A stretch of 64,000 bases of DNA from Pararhodobacter aggregans (GCF_003075525.1 NZ_QDDR01000006.1:186001-250000); one strand, 5' to 3'; positions 24,485-32,846 are shown, numbered from the stretch's first letter. Notes: generated by a model not told the origin, from the sequence alone. Program-made: numbers and translations.

Positions 24485-25059
24485 CGCCGGAACAGGCCCT
24501 CTACCTCGCCGTGATGCGTCTCGCCGTTTCCGACCTCATCGGTGGCACGCGGGATGAACCGGGGAGGGCCGATCTGATCCGCAAAGACGCGATTGCCTTC
24601 TTCACGGACAGCATTGGCCCGTGGGCCGATATGCGCGCCGAAGTCTGCGAGGCAATCGACCGTGACCCGGACGAGGTGCGCGCAGCAATCATCGAAACCC
24701 TTGAGGGTGGTGATCTGCCCAATCTCGGCCATGTGCGCGGCCAGCAAATTGAGAAATCCCGCGCCCTCTGGCGTGCGCAGAAGTCTCAGAACGCGCTGAT
24801 TGAGGCCCATCGGGCGAAGCACGAGGCGAAACTGAAATCGCTCGCCAAACCTGCGCCTGTCGTTGCAAGCAAACCGACCCGCCTGCCGCGCATCGTCAGG
24901 GCATTGCCGAAACCTGCGCCGCCCCCTCAAGCCAAGCCGATGCCACCCGCCCCAAAGTCCTCGCGCGTCAAGGAGACCCGGCGTGCGGACAAGCCTTGGA
25001 AATGCCCCCCGCGCTCGCCCGAGGATGACTTCTGGTATGGCATCGCGCCTTCGGCCTGA
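24481..25059 (+). CDS. Hypothetical protein with Pro/Lys-rich tail
   Basis: 192 aa from GTG 24481, which has a gagggg ribosome site 8 bp upstream; an earlier GTG at 24472 is possible. The N-terminal helical domain (about 1-110, acidic, 'EQALYLAVMRLAVSDLIGG') is followed by a long Pro/Lys/Ala-rich disordered tail (KPAPVVASKPTRLP ... PKPAPPPQAKPMPPAPK) and a short aromatic end. No family recognised. It is the last gene before the terminator at 25172. Confidence 0.6.
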   Translation: MTPEQALYLAVMRLAVSDLIGGTRDEPGRADLIRKDAIAFFTDSIGPWADMRAEVCEAIDRDPDEVRAAIIETLEGGDLPNLGHVRGQQIEKSRALWRAQKSQNALIEAHRAKHEAKLKSLAKPAPVVASKPTRLPRIVRALPKPAPPPQAKPMPPAPKSSRVKETRRADKPWKCPPRSPEDDFWYGIAPSA

Positions 25060-25171
25060 CGCTACCTTTTTCCGGGCCAGCATCACCTTCTTCTTCGGTC
25101 GAAATGCCACCTTGGGTTGCATATCGTCATGACGTGCGCAGGAGCGCCGTTTCCTATCTGTCCAAAATCAG

Positions 25172-25205
25172 ACGGGCGCGGTGGTTCCTCCGCGCCCGTT
25201 TTTTG
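25172..25205 (+). terminator. Strong intrinsic terminator
   Basis: 10-bp perfect stem acgggcgcgg / ccgcgcccgt with an 8-bp loop followed by six T. It ends the small-gene operon and separates it from the packaging module starting at 25227. Confidence 0.9.
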
Positions 25206-25226
25206 GCATCGGATAGGAGATAGGAC

Positions 25227-25874
25227 ATGCCCGACGACACCACCGCAGCCATTCAGGCGCTGCTGCAACAGGTCACGGTGCTGACCGAGACCGTGCAGAC
25301 GCAGCAGAAACATCTGGACGCGCTCAAGACCCACATTCTCGACGAGAAGAAGGACGCGCTGCGCGAAAAGGACACGGCCCTTTCCTCCGTGGACAAGATC
25401 CTCGCCCAGCTTGAAACCCAGCAGCGCGAAAAGGCCCTGAAACTGGCTGGCTTCGAGCGTGATGCCGCGGGCAATCTGGTGCTTGGCGGTGGCCGGACGG
25501 AACGCGGCGTGTTCCTGACCCGCGAGGAAGCCCGTGACCCTGTGAAATACCGCGAGGCGAAGGCCAAAGCCGAGGCTGAGGGCTTGCCGCTCCGCGTGTC
25601 GGATACCGCCGAAGACCCGACCCGGCGGAACACGGGTCAGCCGGACATCATGAAATCCACGGTCTTCACCTTCGACGACGACTTCACGAAGACCCGTTTC
25701 ATTCGTGCCGACATGCAGACCGGGGCGGGCATCGTGCAGCGTCGCCTTGCGGCTGAGCGCGAGGGCTTCACGATCCGCACTTTTCGGACCCTTGAAGACC
25801 TTCCTGAGCACGCGGCACGCAAGTTCTCTTTGATGGAGAAGGCAGCGAACGCTGGGGGCGACGATGCAAATTGA
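25227..25874 (+). CDS. Hypothetical coiled-coil protein upstream of terminase
   Basis: 215 aa. Residues 5-75 are strongly helical/coiled-coil (TVLTETVQTQQKHLDALK ... LAQLETQQREKALKLAGF). The rest is mixed, with 'TVFTFDDDFTKTRFIRADMQ'. ATG 25227 has a taggagata ribosome site right after the terminator, so a new transcript probably starts in this gap. Phages often carry small accessory genes here, before terS. I cannot assign a function. Confidence 0.6.
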   Translation: MPDDTTAAIQALLQQVTVLTETVQTQQKHLDALKTHILDEKKDALREKDTALSSVDKILAQLETQQREKALKLAGFERDAAGNLVLGGGRTERGVFLTREEARDPVKYREAKAKAEAEGLPLRVSDTAEDPTRRNTGQPDIMKSTVFTFDDDFTKTRFIRADMQTGAGIVQRRLAAEREGFTIRTFRTLEDLPEHAARKFSLMEKAANAGGDDAN

Positions 25875-26154
25875 AGCCGCAGCAGCCCTTCATGCCTCTG
25901 TCGCGAAGGTGCGCGGCATCCCCCTGACGGATGTGTGGGTCGATCCTGACTTCCTGATGATCCTCGTGAACGGCAATCCGTCGAAACCGACGAACCGCGA
26001 ACTGTGCCTGAAAGCAGGCGTCCGCGCGATCCTTGGCTTTGACGCGGACGAAACCCTGCTCGCGGGCGAGGACGGCGAAACGGTGTTCGAGACGGTCGCA
26101 ACCACCCTTTACCTGACCGACGTGTTGCGAGGTGGATATGCAGCAGCGGTCTGA
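25864..26154 (+). CDS. Hypothetical protein in packaging module
   Basis: 96 aa, starting 11 bp before the end of the coiled-coil gene and overlapping the TerS-like gene by 17 bp. Compact alpha/beta sequence (VRGIPLTDVWVDPDFLMILV ...) without cysteines clustered in metal motifs. No family recognised; gene coupling puts it in the packaging operon. Confidence 0.55.
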   Translation: MQIEAAAALHASVAKVRGIPLTDVWVDPDFLMILVNGNPSKPTNRELCLKAGVRAILGFDADETLLAGEDGETVFETVATTLYLTDVLRGGYAAAV

Positions 26155-26740
26155 ATCCACGGGCAAGGGCGGGCGCAAGAACACGATCCTGATGCACCCC
26201 GAACGCCAGACGATCATCAAGCAGATCATCTTGGGCGAGCAGGGTCTGGCTGGCGGCATGTCAAAGGTGCAGGTCGCGAAGCGTCTCGGGATGCACCCTG
26301 ATTCCATCGTGCGCTTCCGCAAGGAGCATATCACGGAGGAAATGGTGCGCGCTGTCATGGCCGATGTGCGGCTGTCGAAGATCGAAGGCGACACGGCGGT
26401 TCTCAATGAGGGCCGCATGGACGTTGCCCGCACCTACGAGTCCTTGGCGCGGCGAGTAGAAAAGCTGCTGACGAAGGCTGAGGAAAACGACGACGACGGG
26501 TTCTCGCTCTCAGCCGCCGAAGGTCTGCGCCGCATTTTGCGCGACATTGCCACAATGCACGGAAAAATGGCGACGGCGCTCACCGTCGAAGTCAAGCTCT
26601 CGGAAAGCCCCGAATGGTGCACGTTGAAGCGTATCATTCAGGAGGTGTGCGAGGAAGTGCCAGCCGCCCGCGAGCCGTTCCTGCGCAAGATGCGCCGCGA
26701 GGCGCTGTCCATCACGCGCGAGGGTGGCGATGCCTTTTGA
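26138..26740 (+). CDS. Putative small terminase subunit (TerS-like)
   Basis: 200 aa. After a basic N-terminal tail (GKGGRKNTILMHPERQ) comes a helix-turn-helix (GMSKVQVAKRLGMHPDSIVRFRKEHI), then a helical central region (YESLARRVEKLLTKAEEN ... AEGLRRILRDIATMHGKM) suitable for ring oligomerisation. This is the TerS layout. It lies immediately before the TerL ATPase gene and overlaps it by 11 bp. ATG 26138 has a gaggt ribosome site. The assignment rests on architecture and position, not on a diagnostic motif. Confidence 0.6.
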   Translation: MQQRSESTGKGGRKNTILMHPERQTIIKQIILGEQGLAGGMSKVQVAKRLGMHPDSIVRFRKEHITEEMVRAVMADVRLSKIEGDTAVLNEGRMDVARTYESLARRVEKLLTKAEENDDDGFSLSAAEGLRRILRDIATMHGKMATALTVEVKLSESPEWCTLKRIIQEVCEEVPAAREPFLRKMRREALSITREGGDAF

Positions 26741-27521
26741 CGCGCTCCTGCCGTGGTTTGAAGACCTCGAACGGCAACTCGATCCAGCCGCTCGCCTCGC
26801 GCACTGGATCGGCCATGAACCTGACCCGTGGCAAGTCGAGATGTTCTCGACAAAGGCATCTGAGGTTGCGTGTAGGGTGAGCCGGCAAGCCGGAAAGACT
26901 TCCGTTCTCGCCGCGCGTGCCGTCGAGGAACTGCACGTCCCCGAGTCCTTAACGATCTGCATTGCGCCCGCCGAACGTCAGGCGAAGATCATCGCCCGCG
27001 AGATCGGTCGCCAGCTTCGCCGCACGGACCTTGTGATCACGCGGTCAACACTGACGGAACTCGAAATGTCGAACGGCGCGCGGGTCGTCGCGCTGCCCTC
27101 CACGTCCGACACCATTCGCGGCTTTCCATCCGTGTCGCTTTTGATCATAGACGAGTGCGCGTTCTTGAAGGGCGACGACGACGAGGAAACGCGAGGCGAG
27201 ACGTTGATTTCGGGTGTTTTGCCGATGTTGACGACGCAGGGGCAGGTCTTTTTCAGCAGCACGCCCGCAGGCAAGCAGAACTACTTTGCGAAGCTGTTCC
27301 TCGACGCAAAACCCGATGATGGTATTCACCGTATCGTTGTGAGGGGAACGGCCATTCCGCGACTGGCCGAAAAGGTCGAGCGGATGCGCCGCACGCTCTC
27401 TGCGACGAAGTTTCGCCAAGAAATCGAAGTCGAAATGCTGGCCGATGGCGCAAGCTACTTCGACCTCTCAATCATCGAACAAGCCACAAGCACGGAGAGC
27501 GCCATATGTCCTCGCCTATAG
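26730..27521 (+). CDS. Large terminase, ATPase half
   Basis: 263 aa, equal to the N-terminal motor domain of a phage large terminase. The adenine-binding Q is in DPWQVEMF, Walker A is SRQAGKTS (about residue 52), Walker B SLLIIDECAFL (about 137) and the coupling motif FFSSTPAGK (about 172). The sequence ends with 'YFDLSIIEQATS', the usual boundary before the nuclease domain. ATG 26730 follows an aggg site. The missing nuclease is encoded by the next, overlapping gene. It should drive DNA packaging, presumably into a helper phage procapsid. Confidence 0.88.
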   Translation: MPFDALLPWFEDLERQLDPAARLAHWIGHEPDPWQVEMFSTKASEVACRVSRQAGKTSVLAARAVEELHVPESLTICIAPAERQAKIIAREIGRQLRRTDLVITRSTLTELEMSNGARVVALPSTSDTIRGFPSVSLLIIDECAFLKGDDDEETRGETLISGVLPMLTTQGQVFFSSTPAGKQNYFAKLFLDAKPDDGIHRIVVRGTAIPRLAEKVERMRRTLSATKFRQEIEVEMLADGASYFDLSIIEQATSTESAICPRL

Positions 27522-28222
27522 ACCTCGTTTTCATGCCCGATGGGCGCGTCCTGAATGATACCAACCATGACCCTGCTATCCCGCGCGTGACGGGTTTTCA
27601 GAACTATTGGGTTGCCGCTGACCTCGGGCAAGCGCACGACTTTTCTGCTGTCTGTGTGATCAAGGATCAAGCCTTGCCCACCGTGGACGCGGGGCGCGTG
27701 ATCGTCGGCCCGCGCGAACGGACGGTCGTGTTCGCTGACCGCTTCCGTGGGGTCAGCTATGTTGACGTGGTGGACCATCTGATCCGCCTCAAGAACGCAC
27801 CTCCCTTCGGGGGCAAGTCGAACCTCGTGATTGACGGCACGTCCATCGGACGCGTCGTGTCGGACATGCTGCACGAGCAGAACGTGCCGCACTTCGCCAT
27901 CCAAATGACGGGCGGGCAGGAGTGGTCGAAGAAAGGCCGCTACGTCAACGCGGGCAAAACGGCCATGGTTGAGACCCTTGCCGTGATGTTCGCCGCAGGC
28001 GAGATCAAGTTTGCCCACGACTGCCCGCTGCGCGCCGAGATCGAGGCCGATCTCGCCTCCTTCACGACGCAGACAACGGCGGCTGGCAATCAGATCATCA
28101 CGCAGGGGCGCACAGGCTCTGGCCATGGTGATCTCGGGATTGCGCTGATTGTGGGCGGGTTCGCATCGCAGCATCTCAAGCCGCAGCGCATGGAAGTTGC
28201 GCACCTGAGCGGGTATTATTGA
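27506..28222 (+). CDS. Large terminase, nuclease half (RNase H-like)
   Basis: 238 aa in a different frame from the ATPase half, overlapping it by 16 bp and with its own ggag ribosome site before ATG 27506. Terminase-nuclease acidic motifs are visible: AADLGQAHDFSA (about residue 38), LVIDGTSIG (about 105) and a late Asp in GHGDLGIALIVGGFA. It supplies the head-full or cos cutting activity that is normally fused to the motor. The break falls exactly at the domain boundary, and both halves keep their motifs, so this looks like a functional split rather than a decayed frame. Confidence 0.83.
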   Translation: MSSPIDLVFMPDGRVLNDTNHDPAIPRVTGFQNYWVAADLGQAHDFSAVCVIKDQALPTVDAGRVIVGPRERTVVFADRFRGVSYVDVVDHLIRLKNAPPFGGKSNLVIDGTSIGRVVSDMLHEQNVPHFAIQMTGGQEWSKKGRYVNAGKTAMVETLAVMFAAGEIKFAHDCPLRAEIEADLASFTTQTTAAGNQIITQGRTGSGHGDLGIALIVGGFASQHLKPQRMEVAHLSGYY

Positions 28223-28350
28223 CAGAGCCGCAGCGAAGGCGGGGTAGCAGGCGCGTCTTGCGGTTGCGCCCTATCAGGGTAGGGCACAAGCCGCGACCGC
28301 CTTCTCTGACGCGCTATTGCGGAAGTTGTGCCGACTACCCAAAAGGAATT

Positions 28351-28866
28351 TCACTCCTCGGCAAGCCAGAGTTGCTTGCCCTTCTTATAGAGCCGGATCA
28401 CCGTCTCCGCGAGCGCATCGCGGTCGCCTACCATGCGTTCTTCGATGTAGCGTTTGGCCGCAGCCGCAGGCCCAGTGACATCTGGCCACGCTTTTCCATC
28501 TATCCACTCCTGCATCGCGAGATAGACGACGATAGGCGAGTGCTCGGGCCATGCCTTGCCGTCGATCCCAAGCGCCGATGAAGCGTCCTCGCGGCTCAGC
28601 GCGCCCTTTGGGCCAAGGTTCGATGCGATGTGATTGGCGACGCCTTTAAGGTAGCCGATGATCCAGTCGGGCAGCGGTTCCTTGGCGGACCCGTGATCTG
28701 CGATGTACTTCCACGCGCTCATAGCGAGGTGCCGCCGAAAACGTTCCGGCGGAACGCCGCCCGTCATGTCGTCCAATGACAACGGCCTTTCTGCCGCTCC
28801 GTACTTGGCCAGTTCGTCGAGCCACTCGGGCGGCAAGTTGGCAGGTTCGCGCCCCTCCTGTCCCAT
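28351..28866 (-). CDS. Hypothetical accessory protein, opposite strand
   Basis: 171 aa from ATG 28866, preceded by a perfect aggagg site 9 bp away; the open frame extends further upstream without support. Helical, with W-rich start (NLPPEWLDELAKYG), 'MSAWKYIADHG', 'LPDWIIGYLKGVANHIASN' and a repeated 'DGKAWP' pair (residues about 105 and 125). No family recognised. It is convergent with the terminase operon and divergent from 28959, a typical place for an accessory cargo gene. Confidence 0.6.
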   Translation of the reverse strand: MGQEGREPANLPPEWLDELAKYGAAERPLSLDDMTGGVPPERFRRHLAMSAWKYIADHGSAKEPLPDWIIGYLKGVANHIASNLGPKGALSREDASSALGIDGKAWPEHSPIVVYLAMQEWIDGKAWPDVTGPAAAAKRYIEERMVGDRDALAETVIRLYKKGKQLWLAEE

Positions 28867-28958
28867 ATCCGTCGACCTCCTCGTCATGGCAGTTTTTCTG
28901 CAAGCCACGGTCGTTCGGAACGTGGTGACAGATTGGCAGAATGAAAAGGAGTTATGCC

Positions 28959-29285
28959 ATGAATACAAGCATTCAGAAGAAACTGACCGAACTCGCCCGT
29001 GAGTTTGACCTCCGCGAAATCCGTATTCAGACCGAAGACCGGCGCGAGATGTTCCTCCGGTTCGAGGGAGGTTGCTGCATGGCTTGCTGGAACAGCACGA
29101 TGCCCGAGGACACTAAAGCCGAGATGGAAATGAAGTGGGTGAAGTCGATCATCGACCACCGGGTCGATGAAGGCTGGCTGCTCGGATACCATCATGAGTA
29201 CGGCGACGGCTTTGTCTATCGCTACTGCGCTGGCCTCTACGAAGAACGCCGCCAGCAGGGTTGCGAAGGTCGGGAGATAGCGTGA
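28959..29285 (+). CDS. Hypothetical protein of accessory cluster
   Basis: 108 aa, ATG 28959 with aaaaggag ribosome site (the longer frame from 28941 is unlikely). Charged N-terminal helix, then a pair of cysteines (GGCCMACWN) and an aromatic-rich C-terminal half (GYHHEYGDGFVYRYCAGLY). No known domain. First of three tandem small genes with touching ends. Confidence 0.55.
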   Translation: MNTSIQKKLTELAREFDLREIRIQTEDRREMFLRFEGGCCMACWNSTMPEDTKAEMEMKWVKSIIDHRVDEGWLLGYHHEYGDGFVYRYCAGLYEERRQQGCEGREIA

Positions 29286-29491
29286 TGAACCTTTCTGGCA
29301 TCCTTGACGAGCACGACATTCGTATTCTTCGCGCTGTTGAAGAAGCGGGTGGTTTCAGCAAAGTGACGTTCACAACCACAGGTTCCGACCACAAGGTCGA
29401 ACTGACTTGGGCTGGCGTCGAACGCGACTATGAACCCATTTGGAAAGTGCGCGCGCATTTGCCTTCGGAAATCGAAAGGGACGGGGCATGA
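29285..29491 (+). CDS. Small hypothetical protein of accessory cluster
   Basis: 68 aa, starting on the last base of the preceding stop. Contains 'ILDEHDIRILRAVEEAGGFSKVTFTTTG' and an aromatic 'LTWAGVERDYEPIWKV' segment. Overlaps the next gene by 4 bp. Unknown function. Confidence 0.5.
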   Translation: MNLSGILDEHDIRILRAVEEAGGFSKVTFTTTGSDHKVELTWAGVERDYEPIWKVRAHLPSEIERDGA

Positions 29492-29796
29492 ACTACCTCA
29501 CCTTGGAATCGCTGCTGGACGACAACCTCAAGCCGATCCTCGAAAAGCACCTTGAAGGACGCAGCTGCCGCTTGTCGGCGAGCGGTGGCTTCCTCATTGA
29601 CGACGACTATGCGGCACCTTGTCTGTTCGACTCGCTTCGCGGAACGGCTGTTTTCAAGCGTATGCGCGAAAAGGCTCTGGACGATGCGCGGGAAATCCTG
29701 CGGGGCTTGGGCGACACCCTGCCCGCAGGCGCAACGGTCAGGCTCTACGGCATGGAGTTTGACCGTGTTGACGGGAACTGGATGAACCGGGTTTGA
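29488..29796 (+). CDS. Small hypothetical protein of accessory cluster
   Basis: 102 aa, ATG overlapping the previous stop. Acidic/helical (SLLDDNLKPILEKHLEG ... KRMREKALDDAREILRGLG), ending 'VRLYGMEFDRVDGNWMNRV'. No recognised domain. A GC hairpin follows directly. Confidence 0.5.
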   Translation: MNYLTLESLLDDNLKPILEKHLEGRSCRLSASGGFLIDDDYAAPCLFDSLRGTAVFKRMREKALDDAREILRGLGDTLPAGATVRLYGMEFDRVDGNWMNRV

Positions 29797-29807
29797 AGAA
29801 GTTGTGT

Positions 29808-29869
29808 GGGCGGCCAGTTGGCCGCCCCCCATTCATGGGAGTCCTGAACCCCGCGCGTTTGACGCGGGG
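29808..29869 (+). terminator. Two GC hairpins between accessory cluster and RM module
   Basis: gggcggcc-agtt-ggccgccc at 29808-29827 and ccccgcg-cgtttga-cgcgggg at 29849-29869. Neither has a T-run, so termination is uncertain. The second hairpin lies 33 bp before the nuclease start and could affect its expression. Confidence 0.4.
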
Positions 29870-29902
29870 CAGATTGCCTGATCGACTTGATCGGAGTACC
29901 AG

Positions 29903-31204
29903 TTGTGTAGCGAGTTCAACACGGCTGACGAAATGAAGAATTTTCCACATCAGTTTGCAGACATCGAACGCCTGACAGAAGCACTCAGGACTGCTCAGGC
30001 TACTATTTCGTCTGGAAAAGACTTTGGACGTGATGATGTATTCGGGCCAGAACTCGCGAGGAGCGGCGTCTACACATTTCGCGCAGGAGACGACCTTGAA
30101 GCAAATCTGAAGGCCGAGGCTCTCAAGCCGAGGGCCAGCAGGGGAACTGAAACTGCTGCGCGCGAAATGCGGCGCTTTCTTGTCCTTTCTGGATTCTTGG
30201 AATTTGACGACGCGTCAGGCACGTTCGGTGTTACTCCGCGCGGAGTTGAGCTACTATCAGCGAAGATACCCGCCGTGGTCAAAGCACTTTGGCGGGACGC
30301 CATGCTGGCGTTGTTGCTGGAAGATGCCGATGGTAATAAAAGCCATCCGTATCGGATTCTGCTACGCTTAGTGGCAGATAATCCTGGAATTGATACGTTT
30401 AAGCTAATGCTCGCTTTTGAATGTAAAGACGATTCGGAGAACGAATATAGGCGCATTTTAGCGTTACTCGGACACGATTTTTACGATATGATCTCAGCGC
30501 TTGGAGTCGGAGAGTCAAAAGCTCGAAACGCGGTGAAAATTCTCCCAAGCATTGCCGATCAGGTTGGGGATATTCATCGGGACTCTGGAAAAAGTTATCC
30601 CTTGGCGACAGTAGAGATCGCAGAGGATGGCATAGATACCGCTAAAAACTCAGCTAAGAAAAAATCGGCCCCTTCTTCGGGAAAAAAGGTCACAAAAAGA
30701 GTGTCGGCTGGAAGCATTGCTTCCAGTCCAGACTTTTCAAACGGGGACGGTGCGAGCAACACTTTTGACCTCTCAGGCGCAATCGAGTTGCGTAAGCGGC
30801 GGACCAAGCAGCACCAGTCAGTGGTAAGGGCATTGGCAAGCGCACTTGAAGTCAACGCGTTTGATTTGTTTGAGGACCCATTTGACTGTCTTGCCACGAA
30901 GGCGGGAAAGATCATCTTGTTTGAAATAAAAACGCTTGACGGAAGCCCGTCAGACGAACGCCGACAAGGTGAAAAGGCGCTTGGTCAGGTTATGGGCTAC
31001 CGTCATTTTGATCTGCCAGCGGAAGTCGGGGACAAGTCAGTTAATCTCAGCATTGTATTCTCTCAGAAGCCGAGCGAAGCCATGCTGCAGTTCCTGAACA
31101 AAAGCGGTGTTATCCCTGTTTGGCTCGGCGCCGATGCAGAGTTCATCGCTTATGACGGTGCTGGAAACATGCGCGGATTAGTCGAGTTGCTGAACGGCCT
31201 TTGA
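29903..31204 (+). CDS. Putative type II restriction endonuclease (PD-(D/E)XK)
   Basis: 433 aa, AT-richer than the rest of the element. N-terminal half: winged-helix-like segments (FLVLSGFLEFDDASGTFGVTPRG) suited to DNA recognition. The Lys/Ser-rich linker (about 240-275) is followed by a C-terminal nuclease domain with FEDPFDCLATKAGKIILFEIKTLDG (about 325-350), matching the D...E-x-K catalytic pattern, and a helical 'GQVMGYRHF'. Separate recognition and cleavage domains and two adjacent methyltransferases resemble type IIS systems such as FokI (inference). Start TTG 29903 has a ggag site; ATG 29933 is the alternative. It is convergent with the methyltransferase operon. Confidence 0.72.
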   Translation: MCSEFNTADEMKNFPHQFADIERLTEALRTAQATISSGKDFGRDDVFGPELARSGVYTFRAGDDLEANLKAEALKPRASRGTETAAREMRRFLVLSGFLEFDDASGTFGVTPRGVELLSAKIPAVVKALWRDAMLALLLEDADGNKSHPYRILLRLVADNPGIDTFKLMLAFECKDDSENEYRRILALLGHDFYDMISALGVGESKARNAVKILPSIADQVGDIHRDSGKSYPLATVEIAEDGIDTAKNSAKKKSAPSSGKKVTKRVSAGSIASSPDFSNGDGASNTFDLSGAIELRKRRTKQHQSVVRALASALEVNAFDLFEDPFDCLATKAGKIILFEIKTLDGSPSDERRQGEKALGQVMGYRHFDLPAEVGDKSVNLSIVFSQKPSEAMLQFLNKSGVIPVWLGADAEFIAYDGAGNMRGLVELLNGL

Positions 31205-31975
31205 GTCAGTCTCTTCCCATCCTTCAGCCCTTAGCCTGCCCTCTGCGATTTCGCAGTAGCGTTCGTTCAGTTCGATGCCAGTGAACGTTCTTCCAGCGCG
31301 GAAGGCTGCTACGCATTCTGACCCTGAACCTGCAAAGGGGATCAATACATTTCCATTCGGGGGGCAAAAGTGTTCTACAAGTCTCTCACTAATTGCGAGC
31401 GGCTTTTGCGTAGGATGCCCAACCTTCTCGTCTTTGAACCTTCTTCCTGCTAACGTGGGAATGTTCCACACGTCGCCGGCTAGACGGCCATCTGGGTTCG
31501 GTTTCCAAACCTTGCCATTCTTGTTAACGTTGTATTTTAGGCGGTCTGCACTCTTGTATGGCTCTCGGATTTCCTTGAAAAAATGTTTCTCTGACATGGA
31601 AAACCAAAGTAGCGGCTCATATGTCGCCCTGATGTTTCTGTTCCCGCAAAAGCCGTTTTCATAGTGCCAGATTATTTGACGCCGGTACTGCATGCCAAGA
31701 TCGTAGAGCTGGACCTGATTATAGCAGATGTAGTGGCTAATCCCATATAGAAGTATACTGCCATCATCCTTGAGGATGCGCTTACACTCCGAAAGCCAGG
31801 ACCAGCACCACTCCTTCCACTCAGCAATACTCTTCCAACTGTCTGGCTTTCCAAAGTCTTTGTCGATCCCATAGGGCGGGTCGGCAATGACAAGGTCTGC
31901 TGACCTACTCGGTATCGTCCTGAGTAGTTCGATCACGTCCCCATGAATGATACGGCTATTGGTTTTCTCAGTCAT
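31178..31975 (-). CDS. DNA methyltransferase (amino-MTase, DPPY; beta-type order)
   Basis: 265 aa. The catalytic motif IV DPPYGID comes near the N-terminus (about residue 33) and the SAM-binding motif I FAGSGSECVAAFRAG...GIELNE near the C-terminus, the order of beta-class N6-adenine/N4-cytosine methyltransferases. AT-rich coding sequence. The start overlaps the end of the upstream methyltransferase by 8 bp; the C-terminal codons overlap those of the convergent nuclease gene by 27 bp. It probably protects one strand of an asymmetric site against the nuclease at 29903. Confidence 0.88.
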   Translation of the reverse strand: MTEKTNSRIIHGDVIELLRTIPSRSADLVIADPPYGIDKDFGKPDSWKSIAEWKEWCWSWLSECKRILKDDGSILLYGISHYICYNQVQLYDLGMQYRRQIIWHYENGFCGNRNIRATYEPLLWFSMSEKHFFKEIREPYKSADRLKYNVNKNGKVWKPNPDGRLAGDVWNIPTLAGRRFKDEKVGHPTQKPLAISERLVEHFCPPNGNVLIPFAGSGSECVAAFRAGRTFTGIELNERYCEIAEGRLRAEGWEETDSKAVQQLD

Positions 31976-32846
31976 CGTGTCGCTGAAGAATCATTGCGTA
32001 TTGATGGTGGATGTTGGGAACAAACGCAAAAGGATAACCGTAGGGGAAAACCCTTTTAAACTTCTGGTAAATGATTGTCACGCCTTTCAGCGTGTAAGGC
32101 CCAAGCTCTTCAATCCTGCGCGACAGGTCAGAGTGGAACAAATAGTAGCGGTCCTTATTTCGAAAGTCCCCGACTATAACAACCGCATACTTCTTTGGTT
32201 TTAGCGCCCTAGAGAGGTCAAAGAAGAGTTGACCTATCTCACTCAGAAAATCGTCGTAGTCCTCGATGTGGGCCAAGTCAGCTTCTGTTTCCCCATAGTT
32301 GTGGGAAAGTCCGTTTTGCAGGCGCTCTTGCTTGGCTTTGTGATCAATCTTGTTAAGGATGCCCCAATAGGGCGGGCTAGTGACAATGAAATCCACTGAC
32401 TTTTCAGGAATCTCTCTTGCCAAAGACCGCGCATCTCCTAGCATGATATCATGTCTAGTCGCCGCCAAAAGCTCTGAAGAGACTTCCGTCTGAAGCCGCT
32501 TCTTTGTGAGGTCAAAAAAGGTTGGGTTCAGTTCAAAGCCTGTCGAGTTTCGCCCGACGCTGGCTGCGGCCTTCGATGTTGAGCCGACACCGCTAAACGG
32601 GTCGAGAACGGTTTCTCCGCGCTTTGTAAAGAACTCGATGAAACGTGCCACATCTTGATAGGAGAACGGTGCAGGGTGCTGGCGCTCTATTTGTGCTTCC
32701 TTAGACCCTTTCCCAAGGCCTTTTTGAACCATCACGGATACGGTTCTGGTGATCCATTCACTGGCTGTGAGATCGTTCAGTTTGTTGCGAGGATCAATCT
32801 GCCCCGCCAACTGGCTGACATCGAGATCGCCGGGTTCTGCGTTCAT
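31968..32846 (-). CDS. DNA methyltransferase (amino-MTase, TSPPYW)
   Basis: 292 aa from ATG 32846, chosen for its gggaggg site; the frame extends to 32984. Motif I VLDPFSGVGSTSKAA (about residue 70) precedes motif IV VTSPPYWG (about 140), the opposite order from its operon partner. SPPY-type motif IV is common among N4-cytosine and some N6-adenine enzymes. First gene of the two-methyltransferase operon. Two different methyltransferases beside one nuclease suggest a non-palindromic target. Confidence 0.88.
   Translation of the reverse strand: MNAEPGDLDVSQLAGQIDPRNKLNDLTASEWITRTVSVMVQKGLGKGSKEAQIERQHPAPFSYQDVARFIEFFTKRGETVLDPFSGVGSTSKAAASVGRNSTGFELNPTFFDLTKKRLQTEVSSELLAATRHDIMLGDARSLAREIPEKSVDFIVTSPPYWGILNKIDHKAKQERLQNGLSHNYGETEADLAHIEDYDDFLSEIGQLFFDLSRALKPKKYAVVIVGDFRNKDRYYLFHSDLSRRIEELGPYTLKGVTIIYQKFKRVFPYGYPFAFVPNIHHQYAMILQRHDD

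Noticed and set aside
28219-28581. 120-codon plus-strand frame after the terminase nuclease
   Set aside because: Starts at a TTG on the terminase stop and runs antisense through the gene at 28351-28866, which has a much better start and composition.
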